DNA of 9,751 nucleotides from Eubacteriaceae bacterium (GCA_012797825.1 JAAZOI010000038.1:1-9751), one strand, 5' to 3'. Positions 1 through 6,349 are shown, counted from the first letter of the stretch. The notes: generated by a model from the sequence alone, not told the origin. A program made the numbers and translations.

Positions 1-129
1 ACCCATTGCTATTGTGCCTTCAACAGTTAAATCAGCTATATCCAGTATTCTGAATGTGATGTATACGCCGATTGTCATTATAGACCATAAAAGCCCTAAA
101 GATATTGACCCCGTAATAATCTGTAACAT
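1..129 (-). CDS. ABC transporter permease, TrpY-like (N-terminal 43 codons, partial)
   Basis: This is the membrane channel subunit of an amino-acid ABC importer. Only the first 43 residues are inside the window; the gene continues past the left edge. The visible part has a hydrophobic stretch (residues about 8-25) followed by YITFRILDIADLTVEG. That block closely matches the conserved start of permeases paired with TrpX-type binding proteins, where a ring of helices is preceded by ...FRI.D..DLTV.G. It begins 24 bases after the stop of the binding-protein gene on the same strand, so the two are co-transcribed under the T-box leader. A TTG three codons upstream (base 138) is an alternative start; neither has a clear Shine-Dalgarno. 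An ATPase gene is expected next but is not visible. Confidence 0.85.
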   Translation of the reverse strand, partial: MLQIITGSISLGLLWSIMTIGVYITFRILDIADLTVEGTIAMG

Positions 130-153
130 AATGCTCAACCCGATTCTTTTTAT

Positions 154-1137
154 TTATTTTATTACATATTTTTTAAGATCATCAGGAATTGTTATACCCA
201 TTTCATCGGCAACAGTTCCGTTTATAGCGAAATCAAAATTAGTAGATGATTCTATGGGCATTGACTTTATATCGGCTTCGCCTTTTAAAATTTTGACTGC
301 CATCAGCCCTGTCTGGTATCCCAGATTTTTGTAGTTAATTCCAAGCGTTGCAAGTCCGCCGTTAGTAACCATGCCTGCTTCACCGCATATTACAGGTGTT
401 TTTGATACTTTTGTAACTTGATGCACGATAGGCATTGCAGATGCGAAAACATTATCTGTAGGTATATATATCGCGTCGCATTTCTGTACAATTGACTCTG
501 TTGCCTGTTGTACGTCATTAGAATTTGTAACTGTTACTTCAACATACTTAAGCCCTAAATTTTCAATACATTGCTTGGCTATTTTAGCCTGAAGAATTGA
601 ATTATCTTCGCTTGAAGTGTATAAAACACCTACAGTTTTAGCGTTAGGAACTAATTTAACTAATAAGTCGATTTGCTCTTTTATCGGGTTCATATCGGTT
701 GTTCCGCTGACATTGCCTCCGGGAGCGGTTTTTGAATTTACAAGTTTAGCCGCCTCGTAATCGGTTATTGCCGTACCCAAAATTGGAATGTCTTTGGTTT
801 TTCCTGCTACAGACTGTGCCGCAGGAGTGGCGATAGCCAAAACCAAATCGACTTTGTTGCTTACAAAGCGGTCAGAAATTGTTGATAAATTGCTCTGGTT
901 GCCCTGTGCGTTCTGCAAGTCGATTTTAATGTTTTTTCCGTCAACATAACCGTTGTCGGCAAGCGCCTGAATGAAGCCTTCTCTCGCGGCGTCTAAAGCG
1001 CTGTGTTCCATGTACTGGATTATGCCGATGTTGTAGACTTTGGAGCTGTTTGCTCCGGTTTTACCGGTGCATCCCGCAGTAAGCAGAAGCGCTGCTGCAG
1101 CGAGAATAAGCACTGATAGTTTGACTCGTGTTTTCAT
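154..1137 (-). CDS. ABC transporter substrate-binding lipoprotein, TrpX family (PF04392 type)
   Basis: Extracellular solute-binding lipoprotein of an ABC amino-acid importer, 327 residues, a normal family length. Residues 1-23 form a lipoprotein signal: KTR-K start, hydrophobic core of L, A and I, then lipobox LTAGC with Cys23 as the lipidated residue. The mature part shows family hallmarks: IGIIQYMEHSALDAAREGF (about 38-56), NAQGNQSNL (about 76-84), a segment DLVLAIATPAAQ (about 96-107) and PGGNVSGTTDMNP (about 139-151). A ribosome binding site (GAGG, 9 bases upstream) supports the start. The permease follows after 24 bases. The upstream T-box controls read-through. Many relatives are called TrpX because they follow tryptophan T-boxes, but this leader reads as phenylalanine-specific, so phenylalanine or a related aromatic precursor is the more likely ligand. 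Family assignment is firm; ligand is inferred from the leader. Confidence 0.93.
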   Translation of the reverse strand: MKTRVKLSVLILAAAALLLTAGCTGKTGANSSKVYNIGIIQYMEHSALDAAREGFIQALADNGYVDGKNIKIDLQNAQGNQSNLSTISDRFVSNKVDLVLAIATPAAQSVAGKTKDIPILGTAITDYEAAKLVNSKTAPGGNVSGTTDMNPIKEQIDLLVKLVPNAKTVGVLYTSSEDNSILQAKIAKQCIENLGLKYVEVTVTNSNDVQQATESIVQKCDAIYIPTDNVFASAMPIVHQVTKVSKTPVICGEAGMVTNGGLATLGINYKNLGYQTGLMAVKILKGEADIKSMPIESSTNFDFAINGTVADEMGITIPDDLKKYVIK

Positions 1138-1202
1138 AATTAAATTCCTCTCTGGTATATATATTCAATTAATCCCTTTCGGAAATAATTGCAAAAAAAG
1201 GT

Positions 1203-1231
1203 AAAAAAAAAATCGCCCCTTAACAGGGACG
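1203..1231 (-). terminator. Intrinsic terminator of the T-box leader
   Basis: On the minus strand CGUCCC (1231-1226) pairs with GGGGCG (1219-1214) around a six-base loop, followed by A and ten U's (1212-1203). The CGUCCC arm is also the partner of the T-box antiterminator, so the two structures exclude each other. This is the expected off-state when the cognate tRNA is charged. Confidence 0.92.
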
Positions 1232-1494
1232 ACATAATCGCGGTACCACCTTGTTTTCGCCTGTATGAAAATTATATCTCTATATGTATCTCACACAAAG
1301 CCTCAGCGAGTAACTAACATTACCCCTCCACTGTTACGGATGGATCCCGACGCAACCTACTTGGCATATGCCTTTGAGTCTGTAGCTAATAAGATGAATT
1401 CACGATATTTATATCCTGCTTTATCACACCAACCAAAGCTCTCTTTAGGATTTTTAGCATCGCTACTACTTCTTAGTCATTGCCTTTATGATTT
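1203..1494 (-). promoter_or_regulatory. T-box riboswitch leader, predicted specifier UUC (tRNA-Phe)
   Basis: Transcription-attenuating leader that reads the charging state of a tRNA. On the minus strand the hallmark AAGGTGGTACCGCG lies at 1252-1239, followed by an intrinsic terminator. Stem I is complete: base helix UAAGA (1475-1471) with UCUUA (1394-1390); specifier loop with AGUAGUA on the left and GAAUUCA on the right; helix GCGAU (1463-1459) with AUCGU (1406-1402); AUCCU (1451-1447) with AGGAU (1417-1413); distal helix GCUUU (1439-1435) with AAAGC (1422-1418) and a GGUUGGUGUGAU loop. In the usual GAA-NNN-A context the specifier is UUC (1398-1396), a Phe codon. The bulge UGGU pairs with an ACCA tRNA end, so discriminator A; this suits tRNA-Phe and argues against tRNA-Trp, which has G there in bacteria. 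The leader lies directly upstream of the importer genes. Confidence 0.95.
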
Positions 1495-1500
1495 TTTAGT

Positions 1501-1529
1501 ATTATATTAACGGAAATTTAATTTGTCAA
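1501..1529 (-). promoter_or_regulatory. Sigma-A-type promoter of the T-box/importer operon
   Basis: On the minus strand TTGACA (1529-1524) and TATAAT (1506-1501) are both exact consensus boxes separated by exactly 17 bases. A start at about 1494 places the whole T-box Stem I in the transcript. The perfect promoter implies strong constitutive initiation, with control left to the T-box. Confidence 0.92.
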
Positions 1530-1626
1530 CATTTTTTTATAATTATTATTAAAAAAATAAGTCAACTGCCTTTTAACTGATTACAAAAAATAGGATTGAT
1601 AGGAATTATTAGCCTAAAAACAAATT

Positions 1627-2196
1627 TTATAAAGAACCTTTTAAGCCTATCGCCTCGGCAACTTCCCGCATACCCATAATCGTTTCTGTTATAATATAAT
1701 CCAAATCCTCGCCGAGCATATCAGCTCCCTGGGCAATTACGTCACGGTTAACGCCCGCGGCGAAAGCTTTGTCTTTAAATTTCTTTTTTACACTCTTAAG
1801 CTCTAAGTCAAGCACGCTTCTTGACGGTCTCATTATTGCGCAGGCGTTTATAAGCCCTGTTATTTCATCAATGGTAAAAAGTATTTTTTCCATTTTGTGT
1901 ACAGGTTCAACATCGCAGCATAAACCGTATCCGTGGCTTTGGACAGCATGAATATATTCTTCATCGATATTATTTTCTTCTAATATTTCTTTTGCTTTAA
2001 TACAATGTTCTGTCGGGTACATTTGATAATCAATATCATGCAGCAGCCCGATTATTCCCCATTTTTCTTCATCTTCGCCGTTAATTTTTGCGAAATGCCT
2101 CATCGCACCTTCTACTGCTAACGCATGCATAATAAGAGCTTCGGAAGAGTTGTATTTTTTTAATAATTCAAATGCCTTATCTCTGTCTGGTTTCAT
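1627..2196 (-). CDS. HD-domain (HDIG-type) phosphohydrolase, 189 aa
   Basis: Stand-alone cytoplasmic HD-superfamily metal-dependent phosphohydrolase. Candidate metal ligands are visible in order: His24 in LIMHALAVE, the His53-Asp54 doublet in GLLHDIDYQ, His64, His88 in QSHGY, and Asp110 in TIDEITGL, which matches the H...HD...D pattern. The family cleaves phosphate esters, often of nucleotides, but the substrate of this small stand-alone subgroup is unknown to me. It has no signal peptide or membrane segment. The C-terminus (about 130-189) is a charged helical tail. The start has a GAGGA site six bases upstream and the gene has its own promoter (2235-2263), so it is probably transcribed alone. 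No terminator was recognised after it; the T-box promoter follows after about 100 bases. Confidence 0.88.
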   Translation of the reverse strand: MKPDRDKAFELLKKYNSSEALIMHALAVEGAMRHFAKINGEDEEKWGIIGLLHDIDYQMYPTEHCIKAKEILEENNIDEEYIHAVQSHGYGLCCDVEPVHKMEKILFTIDEITGLINACAIMRPSRSVLDLELKSVKKKFKDKAFAAGVNRDVIAQGADMLGEDLDYIITETIMGMREVAEAIGLKGSL

Positions 2197-2234
2197 AATT
2201 AATCCTCATTACATTCATAAATTTAATTCAGTCA

Positions 2235-2263
2235 ATTATAGCAAAGTAATTTTGATAAAGCAA
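2235..2263 (-). promoter_or_regulatory. Predicted promoter of the HD-domain gene
   Basis: On the minus strand TTGCTT (2263-2258), a 17-base spacer and TATAAT (2240-2235) lie about 40 bases before the HD gene start. The -10 box is consensus and the -35 box matches four of six positions. It lies between the PAP2 stop and the HD start, so the HD gene need not depend on read-through. Confidence 0.7.
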
Positions 2264-2298
2264 TAAACAATCTTTTCGACGTTATATGGTTAACAAGA

Positions 2299-2841
2299 TT
2301 AAATTGCTAATAATCCGTTTATAAAATGGCTTATAGGAATAAACGCTATATAGGAAGCCGCAAAGCCCACAAGCACATCTGTAGGATAATGATATCCTAA
2401 ATAAATTCTTGATATGCCTACAAGACCGGCAAGAGTAAAATAAACAATTGACAGAACCGGGAACACATGTGAAAGCACAAAAGCTATTGAAAAAGCTGTG
2501 TTTGTATGCCCTGAAGGGAAAGAATATTTGCACTTAAGCGGTTTTACGCTAGAGGCCTGCTTTATTACTGTATACGGCCTCGGCCTGTTAACGATGCGTT
2601 TAATGGTTTGTACAACAAATTGGTTTAAGACAATAACAAATGCAAGAAATAAACCTGCCGTATGCATAATAGCGTTATGCCAGAACAAAAGCGTCAGACA
2701 CAATATCGCCGCAAAACAAAATGAACCTAATTGCGTTATTGCGCGCAAATTAAAATACAAAGTTCTTCTATAAAGTTTGTGATGCAGAAATAAATATATT
2801 ATTTCATCTGTTTTTTTAATGTAGTTTTTAATGTCTTGCAT
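2299..2841 (-). CDS. PAP2-family membrane phosphatase, 180 aa
   Basis: Integral membrane phosphatase of the PAP2 (phosphatidic acid phosphatase type 2) superfamily, which removes phosphate from lipid phosphates such as undecaprenyl pyrophosphate or phosphatidate at the outer face of the membrane. All three catalytic signatures are present: K-x6-RP (Lys81...Arg88-Pro89), PSGH (109-112, with His112), and SR-x5-H-x3-D (Ser144, Arg145, His151, Asp155). About five or six hydrophobic segments are seen, near 40-55, 58-78, 113-128, 129-143 and 156-172. At 180 residues it is a typical short bacterial member. GGTGA four bases before the ATG supports the start. It has an apparent extended -10 promoter and no operon partner. 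A role in undecaprenyl-phosphate recycling is possible, but substrate cannot be read from sequence. Confidence 0.93.
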   Translation of the reverse strand: MQDIKNYIKKTDEIIYLFLHHKLYRRTLYFNLRAITQLGSFCFAAILCLTLLFWHNAIMHTAGLFLAFVIVLNQFVVQTIKRIVNRPRPYTVIKQASSVKPLKCKYSFPSGHTNTAFSIAFVLSHVFPVLSIVYFTLAGLVGISRIYLGYHYPTDVLVGFAASYIAFIPISHFINGLLAI

Positions 2842-2875
2842 TTCTTCACCAAATTATTTGAAAATAAACATTTAG

Positions 2876-2884
2876 ATTATAACA
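2876..2884 (-). promoter_or_regulatory. Extended -10 promoter element of the PAP2 gene
   Basis: The minus strand reads TGTTATAAT at 2884-2876, an extended -10 (TGn plus consensus TATAAT), about 35 bases before the PAP2 start codon. No convincing -35 box is visible, as is common for extended -10 promoters. Confidence 0.6.
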
Positions 2885-2978
2885 CAAAATTTGGATTCGA
2901 ATCAGCTGAAAAATATTCCAATAATATAGAGCGAAATTTCTTATATATAATTATTTACTCAAAATAATATTTAATAAT

Positions 2979-3509
2979 TTAAGTTTCTGTTATCTCTAAT
3001 CTTTGGTTAATAAAATTGAAAATATTGCACTTTGATAAGAAAAATTTATTCGATTTTAATTGCCGCTTATCTAATTCTAAAGAAAAGAAGAGTTCTTTAA
3101 TTTCGTTAATCTCTGAAATATAATCAATAACTATAATTTTGCTGAATGGCCTATGGTCGATAGGAATATATGCTCCGGCGAGCATCATTTTTTGTATGGC
3201 ATTATTAAGTTCACATTCCTCAAAATTTAAAATATCTGATAATTTTATTGTTTTTATTATAATGTTATCGGAAGTTATTTTAAGACTTTTATCATCTGCG
3301 CATAAACAGCATACTGTATTTTCATTTAATTTTTCAATGCCGAATAAAAATTTGCAATATAATGCGCAGGTAGCTTTGGTAATATTTAATTTATTTATAT
3401 AATCTGTAAGCAGTTTATTCTTTAGTTTCTTATGCTCAATAAAAAATATTGACGCCAGGTAGAACAAGATAAGCAAAAAAAAGGAGTTGCCTAGGTCAGG
3501 CTCCGACAT
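2979..3509 (-). CDS. Unrecognised membrane-anchored protein, 176 aa
   Basis: I do not recognise this protein. It has one hydrophobic segment (about residues 9-24) right after a short acidic start, then a basic stretch (HKKLKNKLL), so a single N-terminal anchor with a cytoplasmic soluble part is likely. The soluble part has alternating hydrophobic strands around 70-95 (SLKITSDNIIIKTIKLSDI), a helix around 95-110 and further strands around 122-130 (SKIIVIDYISE), ending in FNFINQRL. This strand pattern resembles bacterial PH-like domains, but that is only an impression. Four of its five Cys (48, 52, 67, 68, 70 region) cluster near 48-70, with one near the C-terminus. The start is secure: GGAGGA six bases upstream. 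The coding sequence is as A+T rich as its surroundings. No operon partner. Confidence 0.8.
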   Translation of the reverse strand: MSEPDLGNSFFLLILFYLASIFFIEHKKLKNKLLTDYINKLNITKATCALYCKFLFGIEKLNENTVCCLCADDKSLKITSDNIIIKTIKLSDILNFEECELNNAIQKMMLAGAYIPIDHRPFSKIIVIDYISEINEIKELFFSLELDKRQLKSNKFFLSKCNIFNFINQRLEITET

Positions 3510-3656
3510 AATATTTCCTCCGATAATATAGTATTTTAATTATAAAGTAATTTTCTTAATTAATATTAAATTTTCCGGCAATCCTTCTCAGCAAAATTAT
3601 AAAAACAGTAAACAACTAAAAACTTTGGAATATATATTAATAAAGACAATACAGGT

Positions 3657-3707
3657 CGAGTGGGCAGCACATCTTAAAAATTGCCGAGTGGGTGGGCGGC
3701 GAGATGT
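3657..3707. repeat. Isolated GC-rich patch with direct and inverted repeats in a gene-free gap
   Basis: Inside the 564-base gap 3510-4073 this short stretch is strikingly GC rich. CGAGTGGGCAGC (3657-3668) recurs as CGAGTGGGTGGGCGGC (3685-3700) with one extra GTGG-like unit. ACATCT (3669-3674) and AGATGT (3702-3707) form an inverted pair around the second copy, and GCCG/CGGC can pair inside it. Read on the minus strand, GCCG...CGGC is followed by AATTTTT, so it could be a weak terminator for the small gene at 3825-3929. It may instead be a remnant of a repeat or a structured RNA. The rest of the gap, apart from that small gene and a promoter, is featureless A+T-rich sequence. Confidence 0.4.
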
Positions 3708-3824
3708 TTAGATATCTTAATTAATATTATAAAAAATTGTTAGCAATAAGAAGTTTAACAGTCTTGAATATATAATTAATAATCACAGAAAGCAAACAAT
3801 TTAACAAAAATAGCTTTAAGTAAT

Positions 3825-3929
3825 TTAAAATATAATATCATACAGTAAAAGCAAAGCGGCAGCGCTCATAACAATGATTCCTATCATAGTGAAAATGTTG
3901 CTGATTTTCCCGCTTGCATGCTCTTTCAT
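3825..3929 (-). CDS. Predicted small single-helix membrane protein, 34 aa
   Basis: A 34-codon frame on the minus strand. It encodes a short polar, basic N-terminus (MKEHASGKISN), one hydrophobic helix of about 20 residues (roughly 12-30, rich in I, M, A and L), and a short tail DIIF before TAA. The composition is that of a genuine membrane-spanning peptide, and its codons are clearly richer in G+C than the flanking spacer, which supports coding. A GGAG sits about 11 bases upstream of the ATG, slightly far but usable. No clear promoter was found. Function unknown; small proteins of this shape often regulate or stabilise membrane complexes, but nothing here shows which. Confidence 0.55.
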   Translation of the reverse strand: MKEHASGKISNIFTMIGIIVMSAAALLLLYDIIF

Positions 3930-4024
3930 TATTCTTTTATCTCCAATATCAACTTTATTTAACGCATACAAGATTTTTATAAAGTGAATTCATATATAAA
4001 AGTGCTATATTAAATTGTTTTTAA

Positions 4025-4053
4025 TTGCTTAAAATCATAGAGCGATATATAAT
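4025..4053 (+). promoter_or_regulatory. Predicted promoter of the EFR1-type ferredoxin gene
   Basis: TTGCTT (4025-4030), 17-base spacer, and consensus TATAAT (4048-4053). Transcription would start near 4060, only about 14 bases before the first in-frame ATG (4074) and about 41 before the second (4101). Confidence 0.7.
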
Positions 4054-4100
4054 TTAATAAATATTAAACAAATATGAATTTGTTATTATATGGTGTTTAT

Positions 4101-4979
4101 ATGGATGTTATTAAGACAGCGGATATTATATATTTCAGCGGAACAGGCGGCACTGCAAAGGTTGCGTTAGCGCTTGAAAAAGAATTAATAAAAAACAATA
4201 TAACAGTAAACACATACGAACTTAAAGGGGAATTCAAAGAAGAAATTCAAGGAGATTTGCTTATTATATTATTTCCCGTATACGCGGCAAACGCGCCTAA
4301 ATCCATTGACGAATGGGTTAAAGCTGCTGCCTTTGGCAAGGGCAAAAAAAGTGCGGTTATATCAGTGTCGGGCGGCGGAGAGATGATCTTTAATACAGCA
4401 TGTCGATTATCAACCATTAAAAGCCTTGCAAAAAACGGCTATGATGTATTTTATGAAGAAATGTTTGTGATGCCGACTAATTGCCTAATGGCCAACAGCG
4501 ATGAGCTTAACGCAATGCTTTTAAACGTTCTGCCTCAAAAAGCGCATAAAGCAGTGCGGCAAATAATTACAGGAAATTTACACACGAAAAAACCGCTTAT
4601 TATTGACAGACTAATAACAAAAGTTATGCTTATTGAGAAATATGCTTCAAAATTATTCGGCAAACATTTAACGGCAAATGATGATTGCAACGGATGCAGT
4701 TTATGCGCAGATAATTGCCCGAGAAATAATATTATAATGAAAAACCAAAAACCTGTTTTTAACGGCAGTTGCGTTATTTGCCTCAAATGCATCTACTCTT
4801 GCCCGCAAAAAGCGATTATGTCAAAATATATTAAAAGCTTTATTATAAAAGAGGGGTTTAATATAAACGCGATTGAAGAAAAAGCAAAAAGCATAAAAAA
4901 TTATCAGCCAGCAAAAGAAGCCGCTAAAGGGTTTTTATATAAGGGAGTCAGAAAGTACTTGGAAATTGAAGGCTATTGA
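4101..4979 (+). CDS. EFR1-type flavodoxin/2[4Fe-4S] ferredoxin protein
   Basis: Cytoplasmic redox protein joining an N-terminal flavodoxin-like FMN domain to a C-terminal bacterial ferredoxin domain, the arrangement known as EFR1-family ferrodoxin. The FMN phosphate loop YFSGTGGTAK lies near residues 11-20, and a second loop FPVYAANAPKS near 59-69. Two [4Fe-4S] motifs follow: CNGCSLCADNCP (Cys196, 199, 202, 206) and CVICLKCIYSCP (Cys224, 227, 230, 234), all eight ligands present. It should shuttle electrons between FMN and ferredoxin-type partners; the partner is unknown. The frame is open from an ATG at 4074, giving 301 aa, but that ATG has no Shine-Dalgarno. The ATG at 4101 has GGTG seven bases upstream and places the flavin loop at the usual distance, so I prefer it (292 aa). 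A flavodoxin gene follows with its own promoter. Confidence 0.92.
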   Translation: MDVIKTADIIYFSGTGGTAKVALALEKELIKNNITVNTYELKGEFKEEIQGDLLIILFPVYAANAPKSIDEWVKAAAFGKGKKSAVISVSGGGEMIFNTACRLSTIKSLAKNGYDVFYEEMFVMPTNCLMANSDELNAMLLNVLPQKAHKAVRQIITGNLHTKKPLIIDRLITKVMLIEKYASKLFGKHLTANDDCNGCSLCADNCPRNNIIMKNQKPVFNGSCVICLKCIYSCPQKAIMSKYIKSFIIKEGFNINAIEEKAKSIKNYQPAKEAAKGFLYKGVRKYLEIEGY

Positions 4980-4996
4980 TATATATTTTTCATAAA

Positions 4997-5025
4997 TTGA
5001 CAAACTGAAGTAATAGAAATATAAT
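4997..5025 (+). promoter_or_regulatory. Sigma-A-type promoter of the flavodoxin gene
   Basis: TTGACA (4997-5002) and TATAAT (5020-5025) are exact consensus hexamers with a 17-base spacer, about 40 bases before the flavodoxin start. Strong expression independent of the upstream ferredoxin gene is expected. Confidence 0.9.
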
Positions 5026-5064
5026 TGTAAACTATACCAATAACATAAAATCAGGAGAATAAAA

Positions 5065-5601
5065 ATGTCGGATATTGCAGTTATTTATAAAAGCAAATAT
5101 GGTTCAACCAAGAAATACGCACAGTGGATCAGCGAAGAATTAAAAGCAGATTTATTTGAACGTTCGGATATTAAAGAAGAAGATATAAATAAATATAAAA
5201 CAATTATTTTCGGTGGAGGATTATACGCCAGCGGAATAATAGGAATTGATATTATAAAGAAAAATTTTGAAAAAATAAAAAGTAAAAATATTATCGTTTT
5301 TACAGTTGGATTGGGAGATCCAAAAAACAAGGAGCAATTTGTTCCTATTATCAATCAAAATTTTACTGATGAAATGAAAGAAAATATTTCAATTTTCCAC
5401 TTAAGAGGAAGCATGGATTACAGCAAACTTAATTTTATGCACCGTTCAATGATGGGCATGGTTAAAAAATCAGTTGATAAAAAGTCCGAAGAAAACCGCA
5501 CAGAGGAAGATATGCAAATGTTAGAAACTTATGGGGATAAGGTGGATTTTATAGATAAAAATACAATATTGCCAATAATAGAATTAGCTAAAAGCTTTTA
5601 A
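5065..5601 (+). CDS. Flavodoxin-domain protein (HemG-like, Flavodoxin_5 type), 178 aa
   Basis: FMN-binding electron carrier of the flavodoxin fold, cytoplasmic. The FMN phosphate loop YKSKYGSTKKYA spans residues 8-19; the second flavin loop FGGGLYASG lies at 49-57; a third, FTVGLGDPKN, at 79-88. The distal half (about 113-160, HLRGSMDYSKLNFMHRSMMGMV and a charged helix) resembles the tail of HemG-like menaquinone-dependent protoporphyrinogen oxidases. However, many clostridial members with this domain have no link to haem synthesis, and no haem genes are nearby, so I call only a flavodoxin. AGGAG seven bases before the ATG fixes the start. It has its own consensus promoter and ends at a strong hairpin terminator. 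Its neighbour upstream is another flavodoxin-fold redox protein, which may hint at shared electron partners. Confidence 0.9.
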   Translation: MSDIAVIYKSKYGSTKKYAQWISEELKADLFERSDIKEEDINKYKTIIFGGGLYASGIIGIDIIKKNFEKIKSKNIIVFTVGLGDPKNKEQFVPIINQNFTDEMKENISIFHLRGSMDYSKLNFMHRSMMGMVKKSVDKKSEENRTEEDMQMLETYGDKVDFIDKNTILPIIELAKSF

Positions 5602-5604
5602 AAT

Positions 5605-5640
5605 AAAAACGAAATAGGGAATATTCCATATTTCGTTTTT
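5605..5640. terminator. Bidirectional intrinsic terminator between converging genes
   Basis: A perfect 12-base inverted repeat, AAAAACGAAATA (5605-5616) and TATTTCGTTTTT (5629-5640), encloses a loop GGGAATATTCCA that can itself pair. The arm ends supply U-runs in both directions, so it can stop both the flavodoxin transcript (plus) and the small membrane-protein transcript (minus, stop at 5676). Confidence 0.9.
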
Positions 5641-5675
5641 TATTTATTATATAATTGATCTATAAATAGTTTTTA

Positions 5676-6059
5676 CTATACATTTTGAGCCGGCGCAGCA
5701 GCAGATGCTGCGGCTTTGTTGAGTTTTCCCTGATTAGCATATCCGATAAATCCTAGTACAATTAACGGAACGGTAAACATAAAATACATAAAGAAAAGAG
5801 CCAAAGCAACACAGAATAGTATTGCGCCGACTAATGCAAAACCTTTTTTTCTTAAAAAATATCCGAGCCAGCAGAATATTGCTCCTAAAACAACTACAAT
5901 CATATGCGGCATAATAAGGGCTGTGGCAATTGCCGCGCCAATCTGCTCGTCTCCGGTAGAACCGCCAATAGCATTACCAAAATAAGCTATCAAATAAATA
6001 AAATATGCAGTAGATAAAATTGCGGTAATAAGTAAAATTACACTTCTTTTTGCTTTCAT
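5676..6059 (-). CDS. Unrecognised small integral membrane protein, 127 aa
   Basis: I do not recognise a named family. The protein has three or four membrane helices: about residues 6-28, 41-68, 73-92 and 93-108, separated by a short glycine/acidic loop (GGSTGDEQIG, 32-41) and a basic turn (LRKKG, 69-73). It ends with a hydrophilic tail GKLNKAAASAAAPAQNV that is alanine-rich and low-complexity. The overall pattern resembles small clostridial and streptococcal hypothetical membrane proteins, sometimes near prophage genes; no prophage genes are seen here. AGGAGG five bases before the ATG is one of the strongest ribosome binding sites in the window. It is transcribed alone from the promoter at 6108-6135 and stops at the shared terminator. 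Confidence 0.85.
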   Translation of the reverse strand: MKAKRSVILLITAILSTAYFIYLIAYFGNAIGGSTGDEQIGAAIATALIMPHMIVVVLGAIFCWLGYFLRKKGFALVGAILFCVALALFFMYFMFTVPLIVLGFIGYANQGKLNKAAASAAAPAQNV

Positions 6060-6107
6060 AATTCCTCCTGAAAATATTTATATTTAATAAAATATGTTTA
6101 TGTAATA

Positions 6108-6135
6108 ATTATAACAGTAATTCTATATATTACAA
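6108..6135 (-). promoter_or_regulatory. Predicted promoter of the 127-aa membrane protein gene
   Basis: On the minus strand TTGTAA (6135-6130), 16-base spacer, TATAAT (6113-6108), about 50 bases upstream of the start codon. The -10 box is consensus and the -35 matches four of six. Confidence 0.6.
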
Positions 6136-6226
6136 TGATTATATATTTTTTTAATAATATATTAATCATATAAAAAAATGACAAGTATGTTTTGAGTTTA
6201 ATGAAAATAATATAAAAAAGGTATGC

Positions 6227-6258
6227 AAAAAAATAAACACCTGCAAACGGTGTTTTTT
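6227..6258. terminator. Hairpin terminator, functional in both directions
   Basis: AAACACC (6235-6241) and GGTGTTT (6249-6255) form a seven-base stem with loop TGCAAAC. On the minus strand it is followed by A and seven U's (6233-6227), ending the candidate small RNA. On the plus strand the U-run is 6253-6258, but no plus-strand gene precedes it. Confidence 0.8.
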
Positions 6259-6343
6259 ACTTTAAGGGAGAGCGGGCTAATCCCGCTTCAATTTATTTTA
6301 ATTAAAAGGGAATTAGTCCCCTCATTCCCTCATCAGACGGGAT
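6227..6343 (-). ncRNA. Candidate small RNA (about 117 nt) with alternative hairpins and its own terminator
   Basis: No credible protein frame lies here, yet the minus strand carries a full transcription unit: promoter at 6378-6350, start near 6343, and a strong terminator ending in U's at 6233-6227. Inside, AUCCCG (6343-6338) can pair with CGGGAU (6285-6280) and enclose GGGAAU/AUUCCC (6329-6324 with 6313-6308). Alternatively AGCGGG (6287-6282) pairs with CCCGCU (6276-6271); the two choices share bases and exclude each other. It fits no RNA family I know. A trans-acting small RNA, a switch without a downstream gene, or a decayed leader are all possible. Nothing else is seen in the 6060-6592 gap except promoters and one orphan terminator. 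Confidence 0.42.
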
Positions 6344-6349
6344 AGTATA

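Noticed and set aside
1265..1510. Plus-strand open frame of 81 codons opposite the T-box
   Set aside because: It is the reverse complement of the T-box Stem I and antiterminator; no ribosome binding site, and the structure on the other strand explains every base.
3555..3783. Direct repeats CTTAATTAATATTA (3555 and 3716) and GAATATATA-TTAATAA (3628 and 3766) around the GC-rich patch
   Set aside because: Matches are short and A+T only, and the two pairs have different offsets (161 and 138), so chance similarity is likely.
5065..5601. Calling the flavodoxin a protoporphyrinogen oxidase (hemG)
   Set aside because: Only the flavodoxin fold is certain; no haem genes are nearby and similar proteins in clostridia often lack that role.
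6310..6343. CUGAUGAG on the minus strand, resembling a hammerhead ribozyme core
   Set aside because: A GAA follows the putative stem II region and a stem-III-like AUCCCG/CGGGAU exists, but there is no stem I between the cleavage-like GUC and CUGAUGA, so the ribozyme cannot form.
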